From assembly GCA_963700865.1 (NCBI GenBank), contig CAVOZC010000018.1:930001-994000 (forward strand): a stretch of DNA of 64,000 bases. The letters are read 5' to 3'. The translations under genes were made by a program, and so were the position numbers. The notes under the pieces were generated by a model. It worked only from the letters and a program-made list of their open reading frames with translations. It was not told where the DNA came from and ran no database searches. Of this stretch, positions 54,729 to 63,712 are shown in pieces; position 1 is the stretch's first letter, and each line of letters opens with the position of its first letter. The DNA is from CAVOGJ01 sp963700865 (lineage in GTDB: Bacteria; Planctomycetota; Planctomycetia; Pirellulales; Pirellulaceae).

Positions 54729-55757
54729 TTACGATTCGTCCAGACTTGTCACCTCTCGCGCATTCCGTGTGGAAGCCGCTCGCCACACCGAAAGGTCCAC
54801 CGCGTCGCTGATGGGTCGCGTCGACGCGTCCATCATCACCACATTGACGATGCCTTCGTGATAGCTGCGGGCCGTCACGGCGGCATAGCTTTTCTGCGTC
54901 AGCGAAACACCTTCTTGCTGGCTATTGAAATCAATGTCGTGGCCCTCGGCAAACGACGGAGAAACAACCCGATTGGGCGGGAAGGTCGTGGTGAAGCCAA
55001 TCTGGTGCGCCCGACCGTCCACCCATTCGGTATGCCCCGTCGGCGGTGAGAACTTGCGCTGACCGTCGACCAGCTGCTGAGGGTCTTCGGGCGGCGCGGC
55101 CTGAGGCGTCGAGGTATTCCGCACGTAAGGCGTATACGCCTTCACTTCCGCGGCACACATCGTCTTGCTCATCCCGTCGCGAAACGACTGAGCCGGCAGA
55201 CCACGGACCGGATGATACGCGCCCTCGCCGCCCACCTTCTTCACCGGGTCCCAGACAAACCAGACACCCAGATTCATGCCATAGTTCAACGGATAGTGGA
55301 CGGGCACGTCGTTGCTCAGCCGCACTTCGTCCTGCCGCTCCGACGGGCAGAGGTACGTAGCGATGCGGAGCGAGCTGATCCGCCGGTCCCCAATCACCTG
55401 GGCCGCGTCGCCATAGGGCAAGTCATAATTGATGGCTTCTCCAATCGCCCGCTCCTCGAGATAGGGGAGCAGCAGGGCCTGCGTCGAAAAACCGTCCGTC
55501 ACCCCGTCCGCCGTCACCGGCGCCCAGCTCGGCGGAAACCGCCGCGCCGCCGACTCGTAATTCGCATTCGCCAATCCAATCTGCCGCAGCTGATTGACGC
55601 AGGTGATGCGACGAGCCGCCGCCCGAGCCGCGTTCACGGCCGGCAACAAGAGGGCCACCAGGATGCCGATGATGGCAATCACGACCAGCAGCTCGACGAG
55701 CGTGAAACCTGCGTGCCGTGACGGGGCCGACCGAGCGGCGGAGGGAGGGACATTCAT
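54729..55757 (-). CDS. DUF1559 protein with pseudopilin-type N-terminus
   Basis: This is a 342-residue protein. The class III signal and helix are GFTLVELLVVIAIIGILVAL (residues about 18-37), cut by prepilin peptidase after the glycine in related proteins. The DUF1559 body follows, with CVNQLRQIGLANANYESAAR, ATYLCPSERQDE and a C-terminal IVNVVMMDASTRPISDAVDL. These proteins are massively expanded in planctomycetes and are thought to be exported pilin-like or surface proteins. ATG 55757 is the natural start; further open codons upstream are not coding. A Fur-like palindrome lies about 92 bp upstream. Confidence 0.9.
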   Translation of the reverse strand: MNVPPSAARSAPSRHAGFTLVELLVVIAIIGILVALLLPAVNAARAAARRITCVNQLRQIGLANANYESAARRFPPSWAPVTADGVTDGFSTQALLLPYLEERAIGEAINYDLPYGDAAQVIGDRRISSLRIATYLCPSERQDEVRLSNDVPVHYPLNYGMNLGVWFVWDPVKKVGGEGAYHPVRGLPAQSFRDGMSKTMCAAEVKAYTPYVRNTSTPQAAPPEDPQQLVDGQRKFSPPTGHTEWVDGRAHQIGFTTTFPPNRVVSPSFAEGHDIDFNSQQEGVSLTQKSYAAVTARSYHEGIVNVVMMDASTRPISDAVDLSVWRAASTRNAREVTSLDES

Positions 55758-55848
55758 GCCAGGGGCTCCATGCGGAATCTGAGTCAGGGGGGAGACAGAA
55801 ATGGCCACCCGAGTCGCGTTTTCCTGCGTCGCTGGGACGGCCATCGGC

Positions 55849-55871
55849 TTATTGAGACAAAATCTCAATAA
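55849..55871. promoter_or_regulatory. Perfect 9-bp inverted repeat, candidate operator
   Basis: TTATTGAGA at 55849-55857 and TCTCAATAA at 55863-55871 flank CAAAA. The TTGAGA/TCTCAA halves resemble operators of metal-sensing Fur-type regulators. Upstream of the DUF1559 gene it could control that gene. The regulator is unknown. Confidence 0.45.
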
Positions 55872-56369
55872 GGTTTTAGTGGCGGCGGGATATTTGTCAA
55901 CTCCACCTGTCAAAAATCCCGCAGCGGTCGTACGGCTTGCCTTGCGGCGGGCAAGGCGGGCTGCTGGTGTGGGGGGCGCGCTCGTCTGGGTGCGGCGCCC
56001 TGACGCCGCGATCCGAGGGTCACTCTCGCTGGCGGTTCAGGACGGAACCACGAAGAGCACGAAGGCCACGAAGGAAGTGTGATTCCGCCCTTTCGCGGCG
56101 CGCTGGGGCGGTCCGTGAACTCCCTCCCCTCGGAAAAGCGGATGGGTTGGCAGTCGATCCGGTCCGTACTTGCCGGGCAACGGTCAGAGGCCTTGAGGTG
56201 GAGCGGGGCCAGGCCAGTCGCAAACAATTGGAAAGACCGTCGTCGGACGCTAGAATTTCCTCCCGGGCCAGTCGGACCGCTTTCGCGTTCAGCCCGGCGA
56301 CTCGACCCTCCGGGAACGCGTGCGGATAGGGATCGTCACGGAATAGATCATTATTAAAGTGGGAATACG
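55872..56369. other. Intergenic region with an ACCACGAAG element
   Basis: ACCACGAAGAGCACGAAGGC at about 56048-56067 belongs to the same dispersed family as the inverted repeat at 4600-4765. Apart from that I see no gene; frames here lack start signals. It separates the divergent DUF1559 and GH18 genes. Confidence 0.5.
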
Positions 56370-57937
56370 ATGGCAACGTTGGGCGATACCGCTCGCTTGA
56401 AGTGCCTGGCATTGCTGGTCGCGCTATCGGTCACGATGGCGGGCAGTGTGTGGGCCGTCGAATTGATTGGCTATGTTCCCAACTATCGAATGAATAGCAG
56501 CTATATCAACGACATTTTGCCCCAGCAATTGGCGTTGCTCGACGAGGTGCGATACTTCGGCATCGGCGTCGACACTGCCGCAGGTCTGACGGCCACATCC
56601 ACGGACCTGAGCAACATTCAGACGATTCGATCGCTGATTGATGCGCTGCCAGCGGCCGAACGGCCCCGTTTGGGAATTACCATCGGGGGTGCGGGACAAT
56701 CGGGCGGATTTTCAGCCGTTGCCGCCAGTTCGGCTTTGCGGGACTTATTCGCTCGCAACCTCGACACGCTGCTCGATCAGACGGGAGCGACGGCCATTGA
56801 CCTCGATTGGGAGCATCCGGCGGCTGGAATTGAGCGGGATACGCGGTACCCGGCCATGCTCTCCCGCATCAAGCAGGAGTTCGGGTCGAGTCGCCGGGTG
56901 TACGCGACGGTCGCTCCATCGGTGATCGTCTCCAGCAGTATTTTTAGTGGCCCTCATGCGGTCGATGGCGTGTCACTCATGACCTATGATCTGGGGTGGT
57001 GGAGCAACGATCCGGCCAACGCACATACGGGCGAACACTCGCTTGCTGAAGACACCGCGACAGCCGTACAGGCTTGGACCGACGCGCCCGGTGCGCCGAA
57101 TCAGCGGCCGTGGGTTTTTGGTCGCTGGGGAAACAGCGCACCGGCGGACAAGTTGGGAATCGGACTTCCCATGTATGGACGTGGTTTCGCAGGTTCCAAC
57201 GGGTCGTTGGCGGTTTCTTACCGCGATCTCCGTGCGAATGGCACGACGAGCGACGGCAGCGCGTATCAGTATATGGGCTCAAACGTCTGGATTCCGAGTC
57301 TCGACTGGTCAAACAGCGCGTGGCGTTCGCGGTGGACCAGGGCTTGCAGAGCGTCATCCTGTGGGAGTTGGCACATGATCTGCCCCCGGATGATCCGAAC
57401 TCGATGTTAAGGGCCGCCCATCAGCCGAATGGGGACTTTAACGGCGACCAGCAGTGGGACTGCAGCGACATCGACGCATTGACAGTCGCGATTGCCGCGG
57501 CGAGCTTCGATCCTTCGTTCGACATGAACGCGGACGGTATGATCAACTTGGCGGACATTACGAGTCCACAGGTGGGCTGGCTGGCAGTGGGTGGATCGCA
57601 TCATCCGGAATTGACAGGCGGCCGTCCGTTTCTGCGGGGTGACGCGAATCTGGACGGATCGGTCGATGTGGCGGATTTCAACGCGTGGAACGGCCACAAA
57701 TTTACGGCTGCGGCCGCTTGGTGTCACGGCGACTTCAATGCCGATGGTGCGGTCGATGTGGCGGACTTCAATGTGTGGAACAGCACGAAATTCAGTCGTT
57801 CGAGCGACAACCTGGCTGCGGTTCCCGAACCGCTGGGGTGCTGGCAATGGTTAGGCATCGGGTTGGCCGCCTGGTGGCTTCGTGCCGATGGCAAGACGGT
57901 GACCACTGGACAGGTCATGGGCGAAACACTTCCTTAA
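56370..57937 (+). CDS. GH18 chitinase-like protein with dockerin-like repeats and PEP-CTERM, frame-corrected
   Basis: The signal peptide includes LLVALSVTMAGSVWAVELIG. The GH18 barrel follows, with the catalytic DxDxE motif in TAIDLDWEHPAAG and the strand end VDGVSLMTYDLGWW. At about 57295-57310 the frame shifts. The correct continuation is RVAFAVDQGLQSVILWELAH, the last barrel strand. Then come calcium-type loops GDANLDGSVDVADFNAW and GDFNADGAVDVADFNVW, and a PEP-CTERM tail (VPEPLGCWQWLGIGLAAWWL). The joined product is about 522 residues. It should be secreted and may cleave chitin or N-acetylglucosamine glycans. Confidence 0.8.
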
Positions 57938-57963
57938 ACCGCGTGCTGCGGCCGGCATGCCCG

Positions 57964-58100
57964 TCAGTCAGGGAAGGAATAGACCTCCGCGCCGCTGGTC
58001 GTGCTGGCGGCACGCCAGACTGCCAGGTCGATCGAGTCGGTGACAAATCGCACCGATCCGTCGAGCAGCGCAGGCATGGACGCCCGCTTGGCCTTGTAGC
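57964..58100 (-). pseudogene. DUF1559 C-terminal remnant
   Basis: Read leftwards, the translation MPALLDGSVRFVTDSIDLAV then WRAASTTSGAEVYSFPD and a stop at 57964-57966 is a typical DUF1559 C-terminus. The rest of the gene is missing: upstream sequence turns into REP-like palindromes at 58108 and beyond. An intact DUF1559 gene lies 330 bp further on the same strand, so this may be the relic of a tandem partner. Confidence 0.7.
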
Positions 58101-58107
58101 TGAGGAC

Positions 58108-58245
58108 CGGATTCACCCCCGAGCAAGCTCGTGGGGGTCTCGGCGCGATCGTTGATCGTCGCCTGGCTGAGGACCGGATTCACCCACGAGCAAGCTCGCG
58201 GGTGTCTCGGCGCGGTAGCGGACGATCCTGCTGACGGAGGACCAC
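58108..58245. repeat. REP-like palindromes with the CGAGCAAGCTCG core
   Basis: ACCCCCGAGCAAGCTCGTGG and ACCCACGAGCAAGCTCGCGG, each followed by a GTCTCGGCGCG segment, lie about 70 bp apart. A degraded third copy (CGCGAGCAACCTCCTGGGGG) is near 58250. The core equals the palindrome in the 79-bp array at 38.5 kb. Confidence 0.75.
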
Positions 58246-58429
58246 ATGTACTCGCGAGCAACCTCCTGGGGGTCCTGTTGCCTTGATATTGCTTGGTGAC
58301 CACGCTTGGCGATGAATCACGTTGACTCTCCCACGCCGTCCACCCCATGAGCGATTTTGTTGGGCTTTGCTGCCACGTCCCGCCAGCCAGGCATGGGCCG
58401 CCAGTCCCATGAATCGCTTGGCGAGATGC

Positions 58430-59395
58430 CTATTGCTGGACAATCTCGCCGCCGCCGACGGTGCTCAAGGCAGCCAGCCACAACCATTCGTCCGCAATGC
58501 GGATATCCTCGACGTTGCGCGGATTAACGCCTGTGGCCGTGGCGCCGCTGTCGTCGGAGAAGGCCTCGACATGTCCATCCAGAAAGACGAACAAGGTGGC
58601 CCGTGGATGGGCACTCCCAAAGACCTCGTCGTCGTCATCGTCCGGGCCCTTGGCCAGCCCGTCCTCCGTGCCACGCATGATCGTCGTCAGTGAATCGCTG
58701 GCGAGGAAACAGGAATCGCCCTGCAGAACGTGGGCTCGATCTTCCGCCCAGTCCGGCTGGACGGGCCGAATGTGCTTCTCGCCGACGGCCAGCGTCTTCG
58801 AGAGCCCGTCCTTCACCTGCCGCGCCTTGATGCGCGATCCGCTGAACATGGGACCCGCGAGCGTCAGATCGATCTTGGCATCGACAAAGTCATTCTCTTC
58901 CATGCCAATGTCTTCCTCCAGCCCGGCATTGGCCGCATAGTCACCCGCCACCGCCACGCCGCGTACCTGCGACGCATTGCCACCATCGTCGAAATCGCGA
59001 TTTGCCACGGGGGCTCGCCGCGTCGGACAAATATACGCGGGGATCGCGGTCCGCATCGCCACGGCGTTTGCCGGATCGTCGACGCGTTTTGACGAGTCGT
59101 AGGCATCGTAAATTGCCTGCTCCTCAATCTGCGGGAGCAGGTAGTAGGCCCACGAAACGCCAAATTGGTCCTGTCGGTTGCGGCCCGTGGGGAATTGGCG
59201 GCGAGCGTCGTGGAAATTCTGAAGTGCGATCCCGATCTGGCGAAGCTGATTGGTGCATTGCGTCCGACGTGCCGCCTCGCGGGCCGCCTGGACCGCCGGG
59301 AGCAGCAGGGCGACGAGGATGCCGATGATGGCGATCACCACCAAGAGCTCGACGAGGGTGAAACCGGGGCGTTGAGGCGCGGACGGGGTTGGCAT
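58430..59395 (-). CDS. DUF1559 protein with pseudopilin-type N-terminus
   Basis: This is a 321-residue protein. Residues 11-30 are GFTLVELLVVIAIIGILVAL, identical in that stretch to the gene at 54729. Next come AVQAAREAARRTQCTNQLRQ and ALQNFHDARRQFPTG, then IPAYICPTRRAP. The C-terminus has ATLFVFLDGHVEAFSDD. It is a complete family member and probably exported. The conserved N-terminus implies type II secretion or type IV pilin-like processing, whose genes are not in the window. Confidence 0.9.
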   Translation of the reverse strand: MPTPSAPQRPGFTLVELLVVIAIIGILVALLLPAVQAAREAARRTQCTNQLRQIGIALQNFHDARRQFPTGRNRQDQFGVSWAYYLLPQIEEQAIYDAYDSSKRVDDPANAVAMRTAIPAYICPTRRAPVANRDFDDGGNASQVRGVAVAGDYAANAGLEEDIGMEENDFVDAKIDLTLAGPMFSGSRIKARQVKDGLSKTLAVGEKHIRPVQPDWAEDRAHVLQGDSCFLASDSLTTIMRGTEDGLAKGPDDDDDEVFGSAHPRATLFVFLDGHVEAFSDDSGATATGVNPRNVEDIRIADEWLWLAALSTVGGGEIVQQ

Positions 59396-59717
59396 GTGGA
59401 CGCTCGCAAAGCTCGGCGTGGTGAAGGGTCAGGGCACCGATAATTTGGTCTAACCGGTGTCAGAGTCGGCTGGTTAACCGGAATGGGCTCGGGCACTTCG
59501 ATGAAGGGCACCGTGTCAGGGACCTCGGGCACGATAAGGGGAGGTTGCCCGGGTCGAGCTGGAAAACTTGGGTGGTGAGGCGGGTGGGAGAGGTTGGCTA
59601 CGTGGCGCGGGGAGTGCGGTGAAGGATCGCGGCACTCCACAGCCCCGTGGGTCGCGAAATGGGTAGAATGTGGACCGCAAGGGATCAAAGGATGCCTGTC
59701 GATGGTGGGGTCGAAAG
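59396..59717. other. Intergenic region, nothing recognised
   Basis: The 322 bp separate the divergent DUF1559 and amidohydrolase genes. A proline-rich frame exists on the - strand but has no start signal or family match. Confidence 0.4.
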
Positions 59718-60905
59718 ATGACGTTTTTAGCAAGCGGACGGTTGCGGCGGGGCGGCCTGCTCATCGGCCTGCTGGTCCTCTCTTGGGCGGATGCCCAGTC
59801 ACCGGCCCCGGTGACGCCTCCCCTGGCTCTCGACCAGTTCCGGCCCCGCAGCCAGCTGCGCGTTGCCAGCCATGAGCGCTCGTCTGCCAGGTTTCCGGTG
59901 GTCGACGTGCATACGCATCTCGGATTGCGGTTGCGCGGATCGCGAGAACAGCTCGACGCCTATATCGCGCTGATGGACCGCTGCCACGTCGCGGTGACGG
60001 TCAACCTGGACGTTCCCTTGAATGAAAAACTCGAGGAGGAGCTATCGTCGGTCTGGAAGGACCATCGGCAGCGCGTGGTCAACTTTGTCCATGTCGACTG
60101 GCAGGGAGACGGTGCGGACGACGACCCGGCTGCGTGGGACTGCCAGCGTCCTGATTTTGCTCGCCGCACGGTGGCGAAGCTGAAGCAGGCACGGGCTCAC
60201 GGCGTCAGCGGGCTGAAGGTCTTCAAGCAATTTGGGCTAGGGTATCGGGATGCGGACGGTACCCTGCTGAAGATCGACGATCCACGTTGGGATCCGATCT
60301 GGGCGGCATGTGGCGAACTGGGCCTGCCCATACTGATTCATACCGGTGATCCGGCGGCATTCTTCGAGCCGATTGACGAATTCAACGAACGGTGGGAAGA
60401 GCTGCACCGTCATCCTGAATGGAGTTTCCACGGAAACGGTTTTCCCAGCCGGAAGGAACTGCTGGCCGCGCGGAACCGCGTGATCGCAAGGCATCCCAAC
60501 ACGCAATTCATCGGGGCGCACGTCGCCAACAATGCGGAGGACCTGGCGGAGGTCACGAAGTGGCTGCGCGACTACCCCAATCTCGTCGTGGACATCACGT
60601 CCCGTATCGGCGAGTTGGGTCGTCAGCCCTATACGGCTCGGCAATTTTTTCTCGACCACGCCGACCGCATTTTGTTTGGCACGGATGGGCCAAAGCCAGA
60701 GGCGCGGATGCGGTTATATTTTCGCTTCCTGGAGACAGAAGACGAGTACTTTCCGTATTCGGAGCAGCCATTTCCCCCGCAGGGTTTCTGGAATATCTAC
60801 GGGATTGGCTTGCCGGATGATGTCCTCCGCAAGATCTACTACGAGAATGCGAGCCGCATTATTCCAGGGGTCCGTGAACGGTTGCCGTCTGGGCTGATCG
60901 ATTGA
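59718..60905 (+). CDS. Secreted amidohydrolase-family (amidohydrolase 2) protein
   Basis: This is a 395-residue protein. A signal peptide (RGGLLIGLLVLSWADAQSPA) is followed by the TIM-barrel metal motif VVDVHTHLG (HxH), ILIHTGDPAAFFE, NTQFIGAHVANNAEDL and the closing strand RILFGTDGPKP with the conserved aspartate. Amidohydrolase-2 members decarboxylate or hydrolyse ring acids and lactones; the substrate here is unknown. The end of the protein (FPPQGFWNIYGIGLPDDVLR) is typical of a planctomycete subfamily annotated as metal-dependent hydrolases. Confidence 0.85.
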   Translation: MTFLASGRLRRGGLLIGLLVLSWADAQSPAPVTPPLALDQFRPRSQLRVASHERSSARFPVVDVHTHLGLRLRGSREQLDAYIALMDRCHVAVTVNLDVPLNEKLEEELSSVWKDHRQRVVNFVHVDWQGDGADDDPAAWDCQRPDFARRTVAKLKQARAHGVSGLKVFKQFGLGYRDADGTLLKIDDPRWDPIWAACGELGLPILIHTGDPAAFFEPIDEFNERWEELHRHPEWSFHGNGFPSRKELLAARNRVIARHPNTQFIGAHVANNAEDLAEVTKWLRDYPNLVVDITSRIGELGRQPYTARQFFLDHADRILFGTDGPKPEARMRLYFRFLETEDEYFPYSEQPFPPQGFWNIYGIGLPDDVLRKIYYENASRIIPGVRERLPSGLID

Positions 60906-61098
60906 GTCGTTGGTGCGTAGGGCTAGCTTGCTGGCACAAGTCAGGATTGACTTGTCGCCACAGACCTTGTATTCACCCGCATGCCCATGGCGCGTCGGGC
61001 CGGAAATCCGCCAGGGCCTTGGCCTCGTGCCGGTTTGGTCATTACCAGCCGCGGACGGGAATCAATCTGGCCGAACGCCATACGACAGAGACAATTCT

Positions 61099-61399
61099 AT
61101 GAACACTTCCAGACGGACCGCGCTCGTGGCAACCTTACTTCTGCTCAGCGGCTTCCGGCTGTCAGTACCCGTACGGCTACACGCCCTGCGGGGCGGGTTA
61201 CTATGGCCAGCCGACGGCCGCCTACCCTCCTTATAGCGGGTATCCCCAGCAAACGTGTCCGCCTGGCACCTATCCCGCCAACACGGCATATCCCTACGGA
61301 TATACCTATGGCAATTATGGGTATCCTTACGGGGCACCGGCCTATCCGCCGGCGAACACGGCGCCGACACCGGCGACCGGATTTGCACCGGCCCAATAA
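61099..61399 (+). CDS. Small secreted Tyr/Pro/Gly-rich protein, frame-corrected
   Basis: ATG 61099 begins a lipoprotein-like signal (RTALVATLLLLSG). The frame then degenerates, but from about 61160 the next frame reads CQYPYGYTPCGAGYYGQPTA and continues with repeated YPYGYTYGNYGYPYGAP and a PANTAP tail to a TAA at 61397-61399. An indel near 61155-61165 joins them. The product is about 100 residues, low-complexity and tyrosine-rich. Such proteins are often envelope or matrix components; no family is recognised. Confidence 0.55.
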
Positions 61400-61471
61400 G
61401 AAGAGCCGATCGGCAGTCACTTTGCTTCACGCACGGCTGGTCTGGATGGGGCCGACGCGACATCGGTCGCA

Positions 61472-62049
61472 TCAGGGGGCCCGCCTGGGCATCCGTCGCG
61501 GATAGGGAAGCGGCTTCATCGGCGGCAACCGCTCGCCCGACTCGGCCCCCCAGGCCTCGCGTTCTTCTTTCGAGGCGTAATAGGTCAACCAGATATCGGG
61601 ATCATCCGACGGGTCGAGGCAATGCCAATGCAGATACGTGGCGGAGGCGTCGAGTTTTTTTTCTGGCGAGGGGAGAATATCGCGGAGGATCAGACAATAC
61701 AGCTCGTAGTCTGCCAGGTGGTCGGTGAAATCGAGCACGATCTGTTTTTCGTAGAGCTGGCGAATGGTATCCCACAGCAGCTCGTGGAGTGCGTCTTCGG
61801 AGAGCGTGTCGGGAGCTGGCAGTTCGAGCCGCGGATCGAACCATTGGGCAATCGGCAGTACGGCGCTTGTTCCCAGGCCAGCATGGATGCCAGGTACTCG
61901 TTTTCGAATGAGGTGGGCATGCCCTGCACATTGACCAGATCGAAGGACTCGTCTTGAAACGGTTCCAGTGCGTCGCGCAACCGTGCGTTGAGCAGCAGCT
62001 GATCGACCTCGTCGAGTTCTTTGTTGTCGGAAAATTGCGGACTGACCAT
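61472..62049 (-). CDS. Conserved hypothetical protein, frame-corrected
   Basis: ATG 62049 starts MVSPQFSDNKELDEVDQLLL. The frame reads sensibly to about 61860 (NEYLASMLAWEQAP). The other frame then continues with VLPIAQWFDPRLELPAPDTL and DIWLTYYASKEEREAWGAES to the stop at 61472. One missing base at about 61856-61860 reconciles them, giving about 192 residues. The protein is acidic and probably cytoplasmic. No family is recognised. Confidence 0.6.
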
Positions 62050-62487
62050 TCCGCGATACCTCGATTTCGGTGAATGTTGCTTTCCGTGCCTCGGTAGCGC
62101 GCCACCCAGGACCCTTGGTTACTCTCGCCCGTCGATCACCCCAATCGACGAGCGTCATGCTGGCGGGTCGCCCGCAACGTTACCCGACATGTTTCGACTT
62201 TATCCGCGATCGCGTTGGTATCAAGTCATGATGGGTCATCTGCCGCGGCAATTTTGAGCCTGTTTTTGGCGGCTCGAGACAAGATCGCTACAACCGTAGA
62301 TCTCAAGCGGAACAATCGGAACAGATCCTCCATTTGCTGATAGCACTTTTCACGAAGTGCCAAAAACTCCTTGAGTCGCCCCCGCGCGACGGCTCCGCCG
62401 TTGGCCCCCCTCAGCCCGCGAGATGACTCTACCGACCAGCCGCCTCGCAGGCTACGATGGAACGGTCCGTAACGAGAACGACCTTCC
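62050..62487. other. Intergenic region upstream of smpB
   Basis: The 438 bp hold no clear gene. A - strand frame ending with KEFLALREKCYQQMEDLFRL looks charged and helix-like but overlaps the smpB start and lacks a ribosome site. Promoters for smpB and the divergent hypothetical gene are expected here. Confidence 0.4.
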
Positions 62488-62967
62488 ATGAGCAGCAAGA
62501 AGAAAGCCACCGCCGATCCCAATGAACGCGTGATCGCCGAGAACCGCAAGGCGCGACACAAGTTCAATGTGATGGAAACCCTCGAATGCGGGATTGCGCT
62601 GGTGGGCAGCGAAGTGAAGAGTCTGCGAAATGGGAAAGTCTCGCTGGAGGAAGCCTACGGGCGGATGCGCGGGGACGAGGTGTGGCTGGTGGGTGCCGAC
62701 ATTCCGACCTACGCCGAAGCCAACCGCATGAATCACGATCCCAAGCGGCCCCGCAAGCTGCTGCTGCATCGCAGCGAAATTCACAAGTTTGCCCATCAGG
62801 CGCACGAGAAGGGGCTGACGCTGGTGCCGCTCAAGCTATATTTTAAGAAGGGCCGAGCCAAGGTGCTGTTGGGGCTATGTCGCGGCAAGAAGCTACACGA
62901 CAAGCGCGAAACGCTGAAGAAGGCCGATTCGCAGCGGCACATCCAACGCGTGATGCGGCGGCGTTGA
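62488..62967 (+). CDS. smpB: SsrA-binding protein SmpB
   Basis: This 159-residue protein is a full-length SmpB, which binds tmRNA and delivers it to stalled ribosomes. Motifs are ERVIAENRKARHKFNVMETL, GIALVGSEVKSLRNGKVSLE and RPRKLLLHRSEIHKF, with a basic tail ending ADSQRHIQRVMRRR. No tmRNA gene was found in the window. It is followed by the ABC ATPase gene 63 bp later. Confidence 0.95.
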   Translation: MSSKKKATADPNERVIAENRKARHKFNVMETLECGIALVGSEVKSLRNGKVSLEEAYGRMRGDEVWLVGADIPTYAEANRMNHDPKRPRKLLLHRSEIHKFAHQAHEKGLTLVPLKLYFKKGRAKVLLGLCRGKKLHDKRETLKKADSQRHIQRVMRRR

Positions 62968-63030
62968 CTGGTTGTCTGTCCTCACTACGTTCTTGGTTTC
63001 ACTCGCTGGACTGGCCCGAGATCTTGCAAC

Positions 63031-63702
63031 ATGCTCACGCTGACCGACGTGAAAAAATCGTATATCGAGCAGGGTGGACACCGGCTCGATATCCTCGACA
63101 TCCCCCGCTTTCAGTTGGATGCCGGCGAGCAGATGGTGCTCATGGGACGAAGCGGCTGCGGCAAGACGACCCTGCTGCACGTCATCGCCGGGATCAGCCG
63201 ACCCGATGAGGGCTCGGTGATGGTCGATGGACTCGACATCGCCCGACTCTCCGAAGCCGGTAGTGATCGGTTTCGTGCCGAACGCATTGGTTATGTCTTT
63301 CAGACGTTTAATTTGTTGCCCGGCTTCACGGCGCTGGAAAACGTCTTGCTGGGGATGACCTTCTCAGGCGGCCGTTGTGATCGATCCCGTGCGGTCTCGT
63401 TGCTGCAGCGAGTCGGGCTGGCCAAGCGGGCCGAACACAAACCGACAGCGCTTTCGGTGGGCGAGCAGCAGCGAGTTGCCGTGGCACGCGCTCTGGCCAA
63501 TCGGCCCAAGCTGTTGCTGGCGGATGAGCCGACGGCGAATGTTGACCCGGCCAATCAGCAGCATATTGTCGACCTGATTCGCACGACCTGCCAGGAAGAG
63601 AAGGTCTCGCTGCTCATCGTGACGCACGCCCCCGAGGTGGCCGAGCAGTTTGATCGCGTCGATCGGTTGGAAGAAGTGAATCTGGTACTGGCCGAAAAGT
63701 GA
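63031..63702 (+). CDS. ABC transporter ATPase (LolD/MacB type)
   Basis: This 223-residue protein has Walker A GRSGCGKTT (residues about 39-47), the Q-loop YVFQTFNLLPG, the signature LSVGEQQRVAVARAL and Walker B LLLADEPTANVDP. Size and the FNLLPGFTALENVLL segment are typical of LolD/MacB ATPases that drive lipoprotein or peptide export with an FtsX-like permease. The downstream gene starts 10 bp after its stop, and the permease may lie beyond the window. Confidence 0.92.
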   Translation: MLTLTDVKKSYIEQGGHRLDILDIPRFQLDAGEQMVLMGRSGCGKTTLLHVIAGISRPDEGSVMVDGLDIARLSEAGSDRFRAERIGYVFQTFNLLPGFTALENVLLGMTFSGGRCDRSRAVSLLQRVGLAKRAEHKPTALSVGEQQRVAVARALANRPKLLLADEPTANVDPANQQHIVDLIRTTCQEEKVSLLIVTHAPEVAEQFDRVDRLEEVNLVLAEK

Positions 63703-63712
63703 CCGCTTGTCC

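Noticed and set aside
18697..61160. Programmed ribosomal frameshifting as the reason for the split genes
   Set aside because: The split points are in unrelated genes and lack a common slippery sequence or pseudoknot; short GC-rich tracts with single-base errors explain them more simply.
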